Of a DNA stretch of 64,000 nt, positions 35,470-45,786 are shown piece after piece. Source of the DNA: Mycoplasma collis ATCC 35278 (GTDB taxonomy: Bacteria > Bacillota_I > Bacilli_A > Mycoplasmatales > Metamycoplasmataceae); NCBI RefSeq assembly GCF_000701825.1, contig NZ_JNJY01000003.1:1-64000 (forward strand). Direction: 5' to 3'. A model generated the notes under the pieces. It searched no databases. It had not been told where the DNA came from and saw only the letters and a list, made by a program, of their open reading frames with translations. The translations under genes and the position numbers were made by a program. Position 1 is the first letter of the stretch. The number at the start of each line of letters is the position of its first letter.

Positions 35470-37845
35470 TTATAATTTAAATTTATCACCAAATAGTGTT
35501 TTTACTTTTTCAATTTGTAATTCTTCAAGTGATTTTTCGTTTATTTTTTTTAATGGTTCAAAATGCTCTGGTAATGATTTAGTTTGTTTAAGTCTTTCTC
35601 ATTTTTCCATTGCGAATTTAAATAGTTTTTTTGTTATTGCGAAAACATATATTTCTTGACCGAATACATTTTGAAGCAATTCTTTAAATTCTACATCATT
35701 TTTACTATTATTAATTTTAAAAAGTGAAAAATTATTTTCAGGATTTGCACTAATTAAAATAAAATCATCACTTGCTGTTATAAATTTACAATCATTAAAT
35801 CATTCAATATAATTAGAAAATTTAGAATTATCTTGATGAATTTCAATATTTTGAAATTCAATCTTTCTTTTATCTTTAATTCTTTTTAATTTTGAATTTT
35901 GTGAATTTAAACCAAATAAATTAATTATTTCATCTAAAGAATAAATATCATCATTTATTAATGAAAAATCACTTGTTAAATTAGGTAAATTTTCAATTAT
36001 TGTATCACCAGTAATTTTTAAATTTAAATTCTCAATTTTATTTTCTTCATTAAAAAAATCATTATTTTTATCTTTTATCTCACTTACATCAAATTCTTCA
36101 GTAAGTTCTTGATAATTACTTGAAAACATTTTATCATTAGATAAATTATCATTTATTTTTTCTTCTAATGTTTTATCACTAATAACATCATTTATTAAAA
36201 AATGATTTTCATTATTAAAACTTTTGTTATTTGCATTTACATTATTATTAAAAGAATTTTCAAGTAAATCATTATTTTCATTTTCGTTATCTTCTATTAA
36301 TGAATAATTTGTAATTAAGTTATTTTTTTTAACATTTTTTTCAGTTTTAATGTTTTCATTATTTTGTATTAGATTATTATTTTGTGTTGTAAAAGTATTA
36401 GTATTTAAATCATCATTATTTTGATTATTGTTACTATTATTTAAAAATTCAGAACTTAAAAATTCATTTTGAATTTTATTGATAAAATTTAATTCATTAG
36501 CATCTTCATTTAATTTATGCAATTCATGTAAAGGATTGTTTAAAAAACTATTTTTAGTTAAAAAATTATTTTCATTATTATTTTCATTAATTATATCAAC
36601 CCTATAATTAGCAGTGTTATTGTGTTGATTATTATTAAAATTATGATCAAAAAATTCTCTATTATTTATTTCATTATTTCTTTTATGTTCTTCATGACTT
36701 TTCACTATCTTTTCATAAGCATCATTTGTTTCTATTTTTTGATTTGTGTTTTTTATTTCAACATTTTCATGATTTTTACTAATTATTTTTAAAAATGTTA
36801 ATTCAAATGAGTTAGATAAATTATTGATAGTTAGTGAATTTTTTATAAATAAAATTAATTCGTCAATTATTCTTATAGCTAATTTATCATTTATATTAAT
36901 TAGTGTTATTTCTTCACTATTTAAAATCTCTAATAATGAAGTATTTTTTAATTTTTTATATATTAAAAAATCTTTTAAAATTGCTATTAAATCATGCGCT
37001 AATAACAAAATATCACATCCATTATTAATTAATCTTTTTACTTTAGTTAATAAATTAAAAATATTATTTGTTTCAATTAAATTAATAATTTCTATAAGAT
37101 CATTAATTGAAGCTAGTCCAAAAATAGTCTCTACAGATTCAATTGTTATGTATGAATTTGTATAAATTATAACTTGTTCCAACATAGAAAGAGCATCTCT
37201 TAATGCTCCATCAGCTAATTTAGAGATTTTTTCAATTGCTTTATGTTCATAATTAATTTTTTCATTTTCTAAAATATCAATTAATCTTTTATAAATGATT
37301 TTATTTGATAATTTAGAAAAATTAAATTTTTGAACTCTTGATAAAATTGTTAAAGGAATTTTGTGTAAATCAGTAGTTGCTAAAATAAAAATAGAATGAT
37401 ATGGAGGTTCTTCTAATGTTTTTAAAAGTGCATTAAAGGCTGACTTAGATAACATATGAACTTCATCGATGATATAAATTTTATATTTTGAAGATGAAGG
37501 AGAATTTTGGATTTTTTCTTTTAATTCTCTTATATCATCCACGCTACTATTTGAAGCTGCATCCATTTCAATAATATCTAATGAACGTTCAATATTAGAA
37601 ATACATTTATCACATGCATTTTGTTTTTCATCTTTTTCATCACAGTTTAAACTTGTAGCAAAAATTCTTGCTATCGATGTTTTCCCCGTTCCTCTTGGTC
37701 CAGTAAATAAATAAGCGTGTGATATTTTATTTAATTTAATTATATTTCTTAATGTTTCTACAATAAATTCTTGACCTTGAATTTCATCAAATGTTTTTGG
37801 TCTATATGTACGGTATAAAGCTTTATAAATTTTTGTTTTTTCCAT
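35470..37845 (-). CDS. dnaX: DNA polymerase III gamma/tau subunit
   Basis: Clamp-loader ATPase, 791 residues. YRPKTFDEIQGQ, Walker A GPRGTGKTSIAR, zinc cysteines (C...C..C), Walker B YIIDEVHMLSKSAFNALLKTLEEPP and SRVQKFNF are intact in residues 1-230. From about 370 to 680 is a low-complexity Asn-rich stretch, then a C-terminal globular part that is only seen when TGA 35800 is read as Trp. GTG 37851 is in frame, but AGAGGG precedes ATG 37845. Confidence 0.96.
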
Positions 37846-37933
37846 ATACACCCTCTTTTAATTCTTGTTGTTTAATTTAATTAATTATTATTTTAATTCA
37901 TTTTTTAAAAAATAAATTAAAATAATTTGATAA

Positions 37934-37970
37934 AAAAATAACACATATTTTTGATGTGTTATTTGTAATT
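37934..37970 (-). terminator. Terminator after gapA
   Basis: AAATAACACAT arm and ATGTGTTATTT arm with a 7-nt loop, then T7 on the minus strand, 20 nt past the gapA stop. Confidence 0.85.
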
Positions 37971-37989
37971 TATTAACGTTGATTAAAAA

Positions 37990-38988
<999 letters not shown>

Positions 38989-39048
38989 ATTTTAAAACCT
39001 TTCATTTAATTAATTTATTTGAAATTATAATATTTTTTTAATTAAAAA

Positions 39049-39099
39049 AAAATAAAAAAAACCATTTTTTAAAACAGGTTGAAAACATGTTTTAAAAAA
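39049..39099 (-). terminator. Terminator of tRNA-His
   Basis: ATTTTTTAAAACA and TGTTTTAAAAAAT arms around an 8-12 nt loop, then T8 on the minus strand. It begins at the last base of the tRNA CCA end. Confidence 0.8.
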
Positions 39100-39176
39100 T
39101 GGGGCAGATGACGGGGATTGAACCCGCGAATGTCGGAACCACAACCCGATGCGTTAGCCATTTCGCCACATCTGCC
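39100..39176 (-). tRNA. tRNA-His (anticodon GTG)
   Basis: Minus-strand cloverleaf with seven-pair acceptor stem, D stem GCG/CGC, anticodon arm TCGGG-TTGTGGT-TCCGA (anticodon GTG) and T arm CGGGGATTGAACCCG on plus. The extra G at position -1 and C73, identity elements of tRNA-His, are encoded, as is the 3' CCA. Confidence 0.95.
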
Positions 39177-39217
39177 AAATTACTTTTTAATTATAGCAAA
39201 AAAAATATTTTTTTTGA

Positions 39218-39541
39218 CTAAATTTTACATTCACATAAAATTTTTTCAAAATATTTAGTATTTTCTTCAACAATTAATCTAATTAAGTTACCATATTTTT
39301 TTTTAAAAGTTTCTGATAAAAAGTAAAATCTTTCTTTTTTTTCTATTTTATTTTGAATAATCCCATGATTTTTTAAATAAATTAAATTCGCTGAAATATT
39401 TGGTTGGGAAATTTTGAAAAATTGCGTTAAATAATTAACATTACATTTATTGCAATCACAGAAAAATAAATGCACTATTATATTTAATTTTATTTTAGAA
39501 GATAATATTTTTAAAATTTTTTGAATATTTTGTTTATTCAT
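39218..39541 (-). CDS. ArsR/SmtB-family metal-responsive regulator
   Basis: 107 residues with a winged-helix pattern; recognition helix ISQPNISANLIYLKNHG and wing KIEKKERFYFL. A CDCNKC motif lies in the helix before the recognition helix, where ArsR-type metal sites are found, and another Cys pair (CEC) ends the protein. It is divergent from the lipoprotein/HMA/P-ATPase genes, so it is the probable repressor of that copper or soft-metal set. Metal not determined. Confidence 0.85.
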   Translation of the reverse strand: MNKQNIQKILKILSSKIKLNIIVHLFFCDCNKCNVNYLTQFFKISQPNISANLIYLKNHGIIQNKIEKKERFYFLSETFKKKYGNLIRLIVEENTKYFEKILCECKI

Positions 39542-39553
39542 AATATAATAATT

Positions 39554-39593
39554 TTAACATATTTTAAAAATATATCTATATTAACTATATAAT
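39554..39593 (+). promoter_or_regulatory. Divergent promoter region with inverted repeat
   Basis: TTAACATAT (39554-39562) and CTATATTAA (39576-39584) form an imperfect inverted repeat (7 of 9 pairs) just before a TATAAT (39588-39593). It is in the gap between the ArsR-like gene and its probable targets. Very AT-rich context makes the dyad weak evidence. Confidence 0.3.
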
Positions 39594-39627
39594 AAAATTT
39601 AAATAACTTTTCAAAAGGAATTAAAAA

Positions 39628-40191
39628 ATGAAAAAAACGAAAGCTATAAAATATATATTAAGTTTATTTATTTTATTTTTTACACTTTTAATAACAAGTT
39701 GTGACAAAGCAACAATGAATAAAAGTGATGAAATTGTAGTCGATTATAATAATGATGAAACAATTGATCGTGACTATGAAATTGATCAAAAATTAAAAGA
39801 TAAAATTAATTTTTCAGAAAAAGAAGATCATTATATTGATATTAAAGAGCAATATAAAACATCTTTTAATTTATCTAATGTAAAAATTAAAATTCTTGAG
39901 GCTAATTTTGATGAATTTGTTAAAAAATATGAAAAAATTAAATCAAATTACACTGGCAATTCAATTAGTTTAGTGTTTGAAAAAATGATCGACAAAAAAG
40001 AAATAGAAATAAAAAATTATTTTGATTTAAAAAATAAAATAAATAATAATAGAGTTTTTTGTTTATTTATTAAATTACATTATTTAGAAAATAAAAAAGT
40101 TTTTTTTATAAAATTATCTATAGGTAGAAAGCATAACGATCATTTTCATTTCTCTGATTATAAGCAATTTACTATATATTTTAAAAATTAA
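39628..40191 (+). CDS. Predicted lipoprotein of the metal operon
   Basis: 187 residues. Signal peptide with lipobox LLITSC (Cys25 would be lipidated), then a hydrophilic domain rich in Lys and Asp. Near the C terminus KHNDHFHF groups three histidines, a possible metal ligand. AAAGGAATT precedes ATG 39628. No family recognised; position between the ArsR-like regulator and HMA/P-ATPase genes suggests a metal-related role at the cell surface. Confidence 0.7.
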   Translation: MKKTKAIKYILSLFILFFTLLITSCDKATMNKSDEIVVDYNNDETIDRDYEIDQKLKDKINFSEKEDHYIDIKEQYKTSFNLSNVKIKILEANFDEFVKKYEKIKSNYTGNSISLVFEKMIDKKEIEIKNYFDLKNKINNNRVFCLFIKLHYLENKKVFFIKLSIGRKHNDHFHFSDYKQFTIYFKN

Positions 40192-40217
40192 AGTACATCA
40201 TATAATAAAAATGTTAT

Positions 40218-40241
40218 ATAATAAATTTATTATGTTATAAT
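40218..40241 (+). promoter_or_regulatory. AT palindrome and -10 box before the HMA gene
   Basis: ATAATAAATTTATTAT (40218-40233) is a perfect 16-bp palindrome next to TATAAT (40236-40241), 31 nt before the HMA start. Could be a second operator, but all its bases are A or T, so chance is a real alternative. Confidence 0.3.
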
Positions 40242-40272
40242 TATTTTATAAAATATTTGAATAAGGAGGAAA

Positions 40273-40482
40273 ATGAAAAATTTTTATTTCGAAATTAATA
40301 TAAAATGCATTTCTTGCAAAATAAATATTGAAAAAATAATGAAAAATTATCCCGATTTAAGCTATGAATTAGATTTTTTTCAAAAAAAAATAGAAATTTT
40401 CACTGAAAATGAAAATTATAATGTAGACAAAATAAAAAAAATATTTGCTTCAAATGGATATGAACTTAATGAAATTGAATAA
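40273..40482 (+). CDS. Heavy-metal-associated (HMA) domain protein
   Basis: 69 residues, a single ferredoxin-like HMA fold. The metal-binding CxxC is KCISCKINIEKI, followed by the expected YELDFFQKKIEIF strand and a C-terminal helix/strand ending YELNEIE. It is either a CopZ-like chaperone or the detached N-terminal domain of the next gene's ATPase, whose start it overlaps. AAGGAGG lies 5 nt before the start. Confidence 0.9.
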   Translation: MKNFYFEINIKCISCKINIEKIMKNYPDLSYELDFFQKKIEIFTENENYNVDKIKKIFASNGYELNEIE

Positions 40483-42457
40483 TTTTTTTAAAAAAAGAAA
40501 AATAAAAATTTTTACACAATTAATATTTTTTATTTTTATTTTTGTTTTAATGTTTTTGCATTTTTTAGTAGGTTCAAAAATTAATAATACAACAAAAAAT
40601 GTATTAACATTAATATTAATTATCTTTTCATTTTTTGTTGTTTTTTATTTAGAAATCAAAAGTTTTATTCAGTACAAATTAGTTTTTAAAAAAATTTTAA
40701 CAATGGAACTTTTAATTTCTTTTTCATCTCATATTGCTTTTTTTTATTCATTTTTTAATCAAATAATTTTGTTTTCAATAAATAAAAATTTAAATTTAGA
40801 TAAATCGTTTTGAGAAATACCTATAACATTATTTTTCTTTTATAATATTGGTAAATTAATTGAAGAAAAGTTATTATTTAAATCAAATGAAGGTATTCAA
40901 AATATATTAAATTTATTAAAAAATAAAAATATTTCTGTTTTAAGAAATGATAAATGAGAAACTGTTAATTCCAATTTAATAAAAAAAGATGAGATTATTA
41001 AAGTTAAAAAAGGTGAAAATGTTTTATTTGATTCGGTTTTAATTAGCGATAGTGCAATTTTAAATTTTTCATCTATAAACGGTGAAAGCAAAAACAAAAT
41101 TTTTAAAAAAGATGATGTAATCCTTTCTGGTTGTATAAATGAAGGTGAAATCTTTTTAGCTAAAACCTTAAAAGATATGAAAAATTCGTATATTAGTCAA
41201 ATTTTTAAAAAACTTCAAAGTATGTTAAATAACAAAACAAAAATCGTTATTATAAGCGAAAAAATTATTAAATATTTTATTCCTTTTATTTTATTAATAT
41301 CTTTTTTAGCTTTTATAATTTGATTAAATCTAGGTTATTTTATTAAGCCTCAAAATTTTCATAAGTTATATTCAGGACCGAGAGAAAATTTTTTACATGA
41401 TGCAATTTGAGTATCTTGTGCTGTTTTAGTTGTTGCTTGTCCTTGTGCTTTTGGAATAGCAGCTCCTATAGCAATATATTCTTCATCAATTTTATCTTCT
41501 CAAAACAACATTTTATTTTCAAATGCAAATGTTTATGAAAAAATCATTAATTCTAAAACTATTGTTTTTGATAAAACTGGAACATTAACCGAAGCAAAAA
41601 GTAAAATTACTAAAGAATTATGAATGGATATAACTAAAAAAAATATTTTAAAAAGTTTAGTTTATAATTCTGATCATCCAATTTCACAAACTATAAATGA
41701 ATATTTAATTGATAGTGAAATATATAAAATAAATAATTTTTATGAAAAAATTGGACAAGGAATTATTGGCGAATATCAAGGAAAAGAATATAAATTTATT
41801 TCGCTTAAAGCCGTTAAATCATTAAATATAGAATTAAATGAAAATATAACTAACTATAATTTATTTTTTTTAGAAAATAACAATATAATAGCTGCATTTA
41901 AATCAGAAAATGTTTTAAAAAAGAATGCAAAAAATTTAATAGAAAAATTAAAAAATGAAAAATATAATATTTATATATTATCAGGGGATTCTAAAAACAA
42001 TGTTCTAAATATTGCTAATCAACTAAAAATAAATAATTATTTTTATGAACTCTTACCTGAAAAAAAATTAGAAATTATAGATGAACTCAAAAAGAAAAAT
42101 AATGTAATTTTTGTTGGTGATGGTTTAAATGATATACTCGCTATGAAAAAAGCTGATTTATCTATTAGTTTTTCAAGTGGTAATGATTTAACAAATTCTA
42201 TTTCAGATATTACATTATTAGAAGATGATTTAAGCTTGATAAATAAAAGTTTTTTTATCATTAAAAAAACATCCAAATTAATAAAATTAAATTTTACTTG
42301 AGCATTTTTGTTTAATTTTGTTATGATACCATTAGCTTTATTTGGAGTAATAGTGCCAACTTTAGCAATGTTTTTAATGGTTTCTTCAAGTATTTTTTTA
42401 ATTTTAAACACAATACTATTTAATAAATGAAATAAGAAAAAATTAAAGCTAATTTAA
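40469..42457 (+). CDS. Copper-type P1B ATPase without HMA domain
   Basis: 662-residue heavy-metal exporter. Order: two N-terminal membrane helices, an actuator domain with INGESKN (usual TGES), transmembrane ion motif ACPCAFGIAAPI, phosphorylation motif FDKTGTLTEA, HP motif (DHPISQT), and GDGLNDILAM. CPC suggests Cu+ or another soft metal. N-terminal metal-binding domains are absent and coded by the previous overlapping gene. ATG 40469 is one of several possible starts (40454, 40460). Trp are TGA throughout. Confidence 0.92.
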
Positions 42458-42478
42458 TTTGAAAAGTTATGTTTATAC

Positions 42479-42519
42479 TAGATTTTAAAGTATTAAAATC
42501 TAGTTTTTTTTTTTTTTTT
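42479..42519 (+). terminator. Terminator after the P-ATPase
   Basis: CTAGATTTTAA and TTAAAATCTAG arms, 4-nt loop, then T16. The end of the convergent rpiR gene reaches into the T run. Confidence 0.9.
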
Positions 42520-43342
42520 ATTTTTTAAATGTAATTCAATCATTTAAAATTTGAAAGCTTTTTTTTAAATTTTCTTTATATTCGCTTTTTAAATTTAAAA
42601 TAAAATTAAATAAAAAATCTAAAATTATTAAGCTTATTACTTTTGATGATGAAGGGAAAAATCTATTTTTATCATAAATTTTTGTATAAGATATTTTAAT
42701 ATCATAAAAATGAAAATTTTTTTTAATTTCAGGGCTTATTAAAATAATTTTTATATTTAAATCTTTTGCTTTTTTTAAAATAAATAATATTTCTTTGTTT
42801 TTAAAATCTTTAGTTAAACAAATAATTGCATCATTATTATTTAACGTCCCTAATAATGGTAATAAAATATGAAAATTTTGATCAAAAATAATATTTTTGC
42901 CAATTTTTTGCATATTTGAAGAAAATTCATTCAAACTAATAGCGCTTGAACCCATTCCAAATAAAAGAATTTTCTCTGCATTATTTAAAACATAACCTGC
43001 TTTTTTTATATCATTAAAGTTTTTTTCATTTATAAAATTTTTTATTGCTAATTTTTGTGCTTTTAAAAGGGATAAAAATTCTTCTTCTAAAAATGTTTTT
43101 TTATCAAGATTTAGATTTTTAACTTCAATAATTCTTTTGTTTATAAAAACAACTAACTGTCTATAGTTTTTAAAATCCATTTTTTTAGCAAAACGCGAAA
43201 TAGTAGCGACAGAAACAAATATTTTATTTGCAAATTCTTTAATGGTTAAGTTAAATTCATCTTTTTCGTAAGAGTTTATAAAATTTAAAATTTCAATTTC
43301 AATTTCAGTTAAATGTTTTAATTTATCTATAAATAAATACAT
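42518..43342 (-). CDS. RpiR/MurR-family transcriptional regulator
   Basis: 274 residues: N-terminal HTH (TIKEFANKIFVSVATISRFAKKM) and a C-terminal SIS sugar-phosphate-binding domain (ILLFGMGSSAISLNEF). TGA 42536 is Trp; the stop lies in the T run of the facing terminator. Divergent from rpe and the ula-type genes, so it probably senses a sugar phosphate to control them. Confidence 0.92.
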
Positions 43343-43383
43343 ATAAAAAATTTTAATTTAATGTTAATTTAATAAAAAAAATA

Positions 43384-43398
43384 TGTAAAAAATTTACA
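43384..43398 (+). promoter_or_regulatory. TGTAAA-N3-TTTACA palindrome in the rpiR-rpe gap
   Basis: TGTAAAAAATTTACA, a perfect inverted repeat with 3-nt spacer, centred in the divergent gap, about 90 nt from the rpe start and 42 nt from the rpiR start. A TTGAAA/TATATT promoter toward rpe follows. Position is right for an RpiR operator. Confidence 0.5.
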
Positions 43399-43486
43399 AA
43401 ATTAATTTAAAACTTGAAAATAAATAACTATATTTTTTATATTCTAATTATTAAAAATAAAATTATTTTTGGGTTAAAAAAGTAAA

Positions 43487-44137
43487 ATGAAGTATTCTCA
43501 AAGTATTTGTGCTATTAATTTATTTCAAATTGAAAAAGTCATTAAAAAATTATTGAAAAACAAAATAAATAACGTCCATGTTGATTTTATGGATGGCCAT
43601 TATGTTAATAATTTTGGACTTAATTTTGATATTGCAAAATATTTAATAAATAAATATCCTAAAATAAATTTTGATGCTCATTTAATGGTAAAAAAACCCA
43701 TTAAATATTTAAAAAAATTAATTGATATTGGATTTAAAACAATTTTTATACCTTTAGATCAAATAAGTGAAATTAAATATTTAAAAATATTAAAAAAATA
43801 TCCAAATATTTTTTTTGGTGTAATGATTAAATCGGAAAATAATGTTGAAGAATATTACAATATTATAAAAAATTCAAAAGTTATTCTATTAATGACAATT
43901 GATAAAATTGGTGGAACGGGCGAAAGTTTAAATACAAAATTATTAAATAAAGTTTTTCAAATAAAAAAAATTAATAAAAATATAACTATATATTCAGATG
44001 GCGGATTAAGAAAAGAAAATGCTTATTTATTCAAAAAATATTTAATTGATATTTCTATTGGAGGTTCAATTATTTATGCATTTGAAAATATAGATAAATT
44101 TTCTAACTGATGAAATGATGAAATGATCAATTCTTAA
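43487..44137 (+). CDS. rpe: Ribulose-phosphate 3-epimerase
   Basis: TIM-barrel enzyme interconverting ribulose-5-P and xylulose-5-P, 216 residues. Motifs: HVDFMDGHYVNNFG with metal ligands, FDAHLMVKKP, a LMTIDKIGGTGES strand (usual V.PGF.GQ.F) and IYSDGGLRKENA. The proline-glycine loop of typical Rpe is altered. It ends in two TGA Trp codons. First gene of the ula-type operon. Confidence 0.9.
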
Positions 44138-44759
44138 TGTTTCAGTTATTATTTTTGCTGTTGTTTTAGGACTTATTTTAATAATTACAATTTTTTGAAG
44201 ACTTTTTGATTTTTATATTAAAAAAAATAAAAACGAAAATTTAAATGATCTTGGTTTTTTTGATAAAAAGACAATAAGATTAATCAGTGATTTTGAAAAA
44301 TTAGATAATGAAATTTTAATTAATATTTTAGTTAAAAATAAATTTAGTGTTAAAAAATATTCTATTTTTAATCAATTAATTATTAATAATAATTACATTT
44401 ATTCATTATCAAATTTAATTAGTTTTAATAGAGACGATAAAATTTTAATAAATAAAAATGGTTTGTTTTTGAATGCTAAAAAAATAAAAAAAATTGAAAA
44501 TTGAAATCCTATTTGATTGTATGATCAAAAAAAATGACTTGAATGAAAATTTAAAGATAAACAATTTAAAATTATTATTTTAATTGACGAAAATATGTTA
44601 ATTGATAATATAGATAATCAAACAGAGTTTGAAATTTTTAAAATCTCTCAACTTAAAAATGAATTAATAAAAAACGAAACAAAAAAAATTAATATTCAAA
44701 AAGTTAAAAAAATTTTTTTAACAAATAATATTTTTAAAACAAAAAATAATGGAAATTAA
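44118..44759 (+). CDS. Unknown membrane-anchored protein in the ula-type operon
   Basis: 213 residues, visible only with TGA as Trp. One N-terminal membrane helix (about 4-27) is followed by a cytoplasmic Lys/Asn-rich domain with alternating hydrophobic strands. A central YDQKKWLEWKFKDKQFKIIIL block loosely resembles a nuclease-type E.K strand but is not convincing. It begins inside rpe (ATG 44115 or 44118) and overlaps the next gene. I do not recognise it. Confidence 0.6.
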
Positions 44760-45045
44760 TGAAAAAAATAAATTAATAAATAAAATTATCGAACTCTATG
44801 ATGTAGAAGAAAATGAAATTAAAAATTTATCAATTGATGAATTAAAAACTAAATTAAATATGCTTGAAAAAAAGCAAGCCTTTATCAATAAAAATCCTAA
44901 TAGTTTTTTTTATATAAAATCTTTGCCTTTGCCAAAAAAGGTAAAACAAATTAATTCAACAATTCCTGGATGAATTATTTTTTTTATTTTTATTCTTTTG
45001 CTAGCATCTACTTTTGTAATTTTTTTAATTTTGGCATTAATTTAG
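44749..45045 (+). CDS. Small C-terminally anchored membrane protein
   Basis: 98 residues. A charged N-terminal region with two short helices, a PNSFFYIKSLPLPKK linker and one C-terminal membrane helix (about 74-97). It overlaps the previous gene by 11 bp, and its TAG stop lies within the AGGAG site of ulaC. Function unknown; tight packing implies co-expression with the PTS genes. Confidence 0.65.
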
Positions 45046-45052
45046 GAGAAAA

Positions 45053-45499
45053 ATGAAATTATTTGATAATAAAATGATGAAATTTATTTCTGATGATTTA
45101 AATTGAAAACAAGTAATAAATGAAGGGGTTAAAATTTTAGTCGAAAATGATAAAGCAACTTATGAGCTTGAGACTAAAATTTTAGAAATAACTAAACAAT
45201 ATGGAGCTTATTATGTTCTTGAAAAAGGGCTTGCTCTTTTGCACGCTCCTGCTGGTAGTTATTCAAAACAAGCTGCAATGTCTACATTGATTTTAAAAAA
45301 TGAAACTTGCTTTAATAATCAAAAAGATAAATGCGCTAAAATAGTTTGCACCCTTAGTTCACCTGACAATAATCAACATATTGATTTAATTACACAATTT
45401 GGAAAATATTTTATGGATGAAAACTTTAAAAATCAAGCTTTTAATGTTAAAACATTAGAAGAGTTTATGATTTTGGTAAAGGAAAAAGATGAAAATTAA
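45053..45499 (+). CDS. ulaC: PTS EIIA component, ascorbate/L-type family
   Basis: 148 residues. The phospho-histidine is in GLALLHAPAGSYSKQ, typical of the UlaC/SgaA EIIA; LTSP...HI-like CTLSSPDNNQHIDLI is the second conserved block. AGGAG 8 nt upstream. Order EIIA-EIIB-EIIC. Overlaps ulaB by 11 bp. The substrate may be ascorbate or another sugar acid/pentitol. Confidence 0.9.
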
Positions 45500-45761
45500 A
45501 TGTGTTTGTGGCTCTGGTCTTGGATCATCATTACTTTTAGAAATGAATGTAAAAATGGTTTTAGATAAACTTAATGTTAACTATGAATCAGTGGAGCATA
45601 CTAATATTTCTTCATTTAATAAAAATGAAGCTGATTTTGTAGTTGTAGGAGCTGATGTTGCTCCTGCTTTAGATTTTGATAAAGATAAAATGATTATTTT
45701 AACTAATATTTTATCTAAACAAGAATTAGAAGAAAAACTAATTAAATTTTTAAAATTATAG
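45489..45761 (+). CDS. ulaB: PTS EIIB component, ascorbate/L-type family
   Basis: 90 residues, with the phospho-cysteine in IKCVCGSGLGSSLLLEM. The strand VVVGADVAPAL is the usual second half of the EIIB fold. It overlaps ulaC by 11 bp and its TAG stop sits in the AGGAG preceding ulaA. Confidence 0.92.
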   Translation: MKIKCVCGSGLGSSLLLEMNVKMVLDKLNVNYESVEHTNISSFNKNEADFVVVGADVAPALDFDKDKMIILTNILSKQELEEKLIKFLKL

Positions 45762-45786
45762 GAGAATAATGAATTTTGGTTATTGA

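Noticed and set aside
36824..37165. 113-codon plus-strand frame opposite dnaX
   Set aside because: Antisense of the DnaX domain III; hydrophobic only because it mirrors Asn/Lys/Glu codons.
42043..42411. 122-codon minus-strand frame opposite the P-ATPase
   Set aside because: Overlaps the conserved GDGLND hinge region in antisense.
42504..42519. T16 run as a phase-variation tract
   Set aside because: It is the T tail of a strong terminator hairpin and overlaps only the last codons of rpiR.
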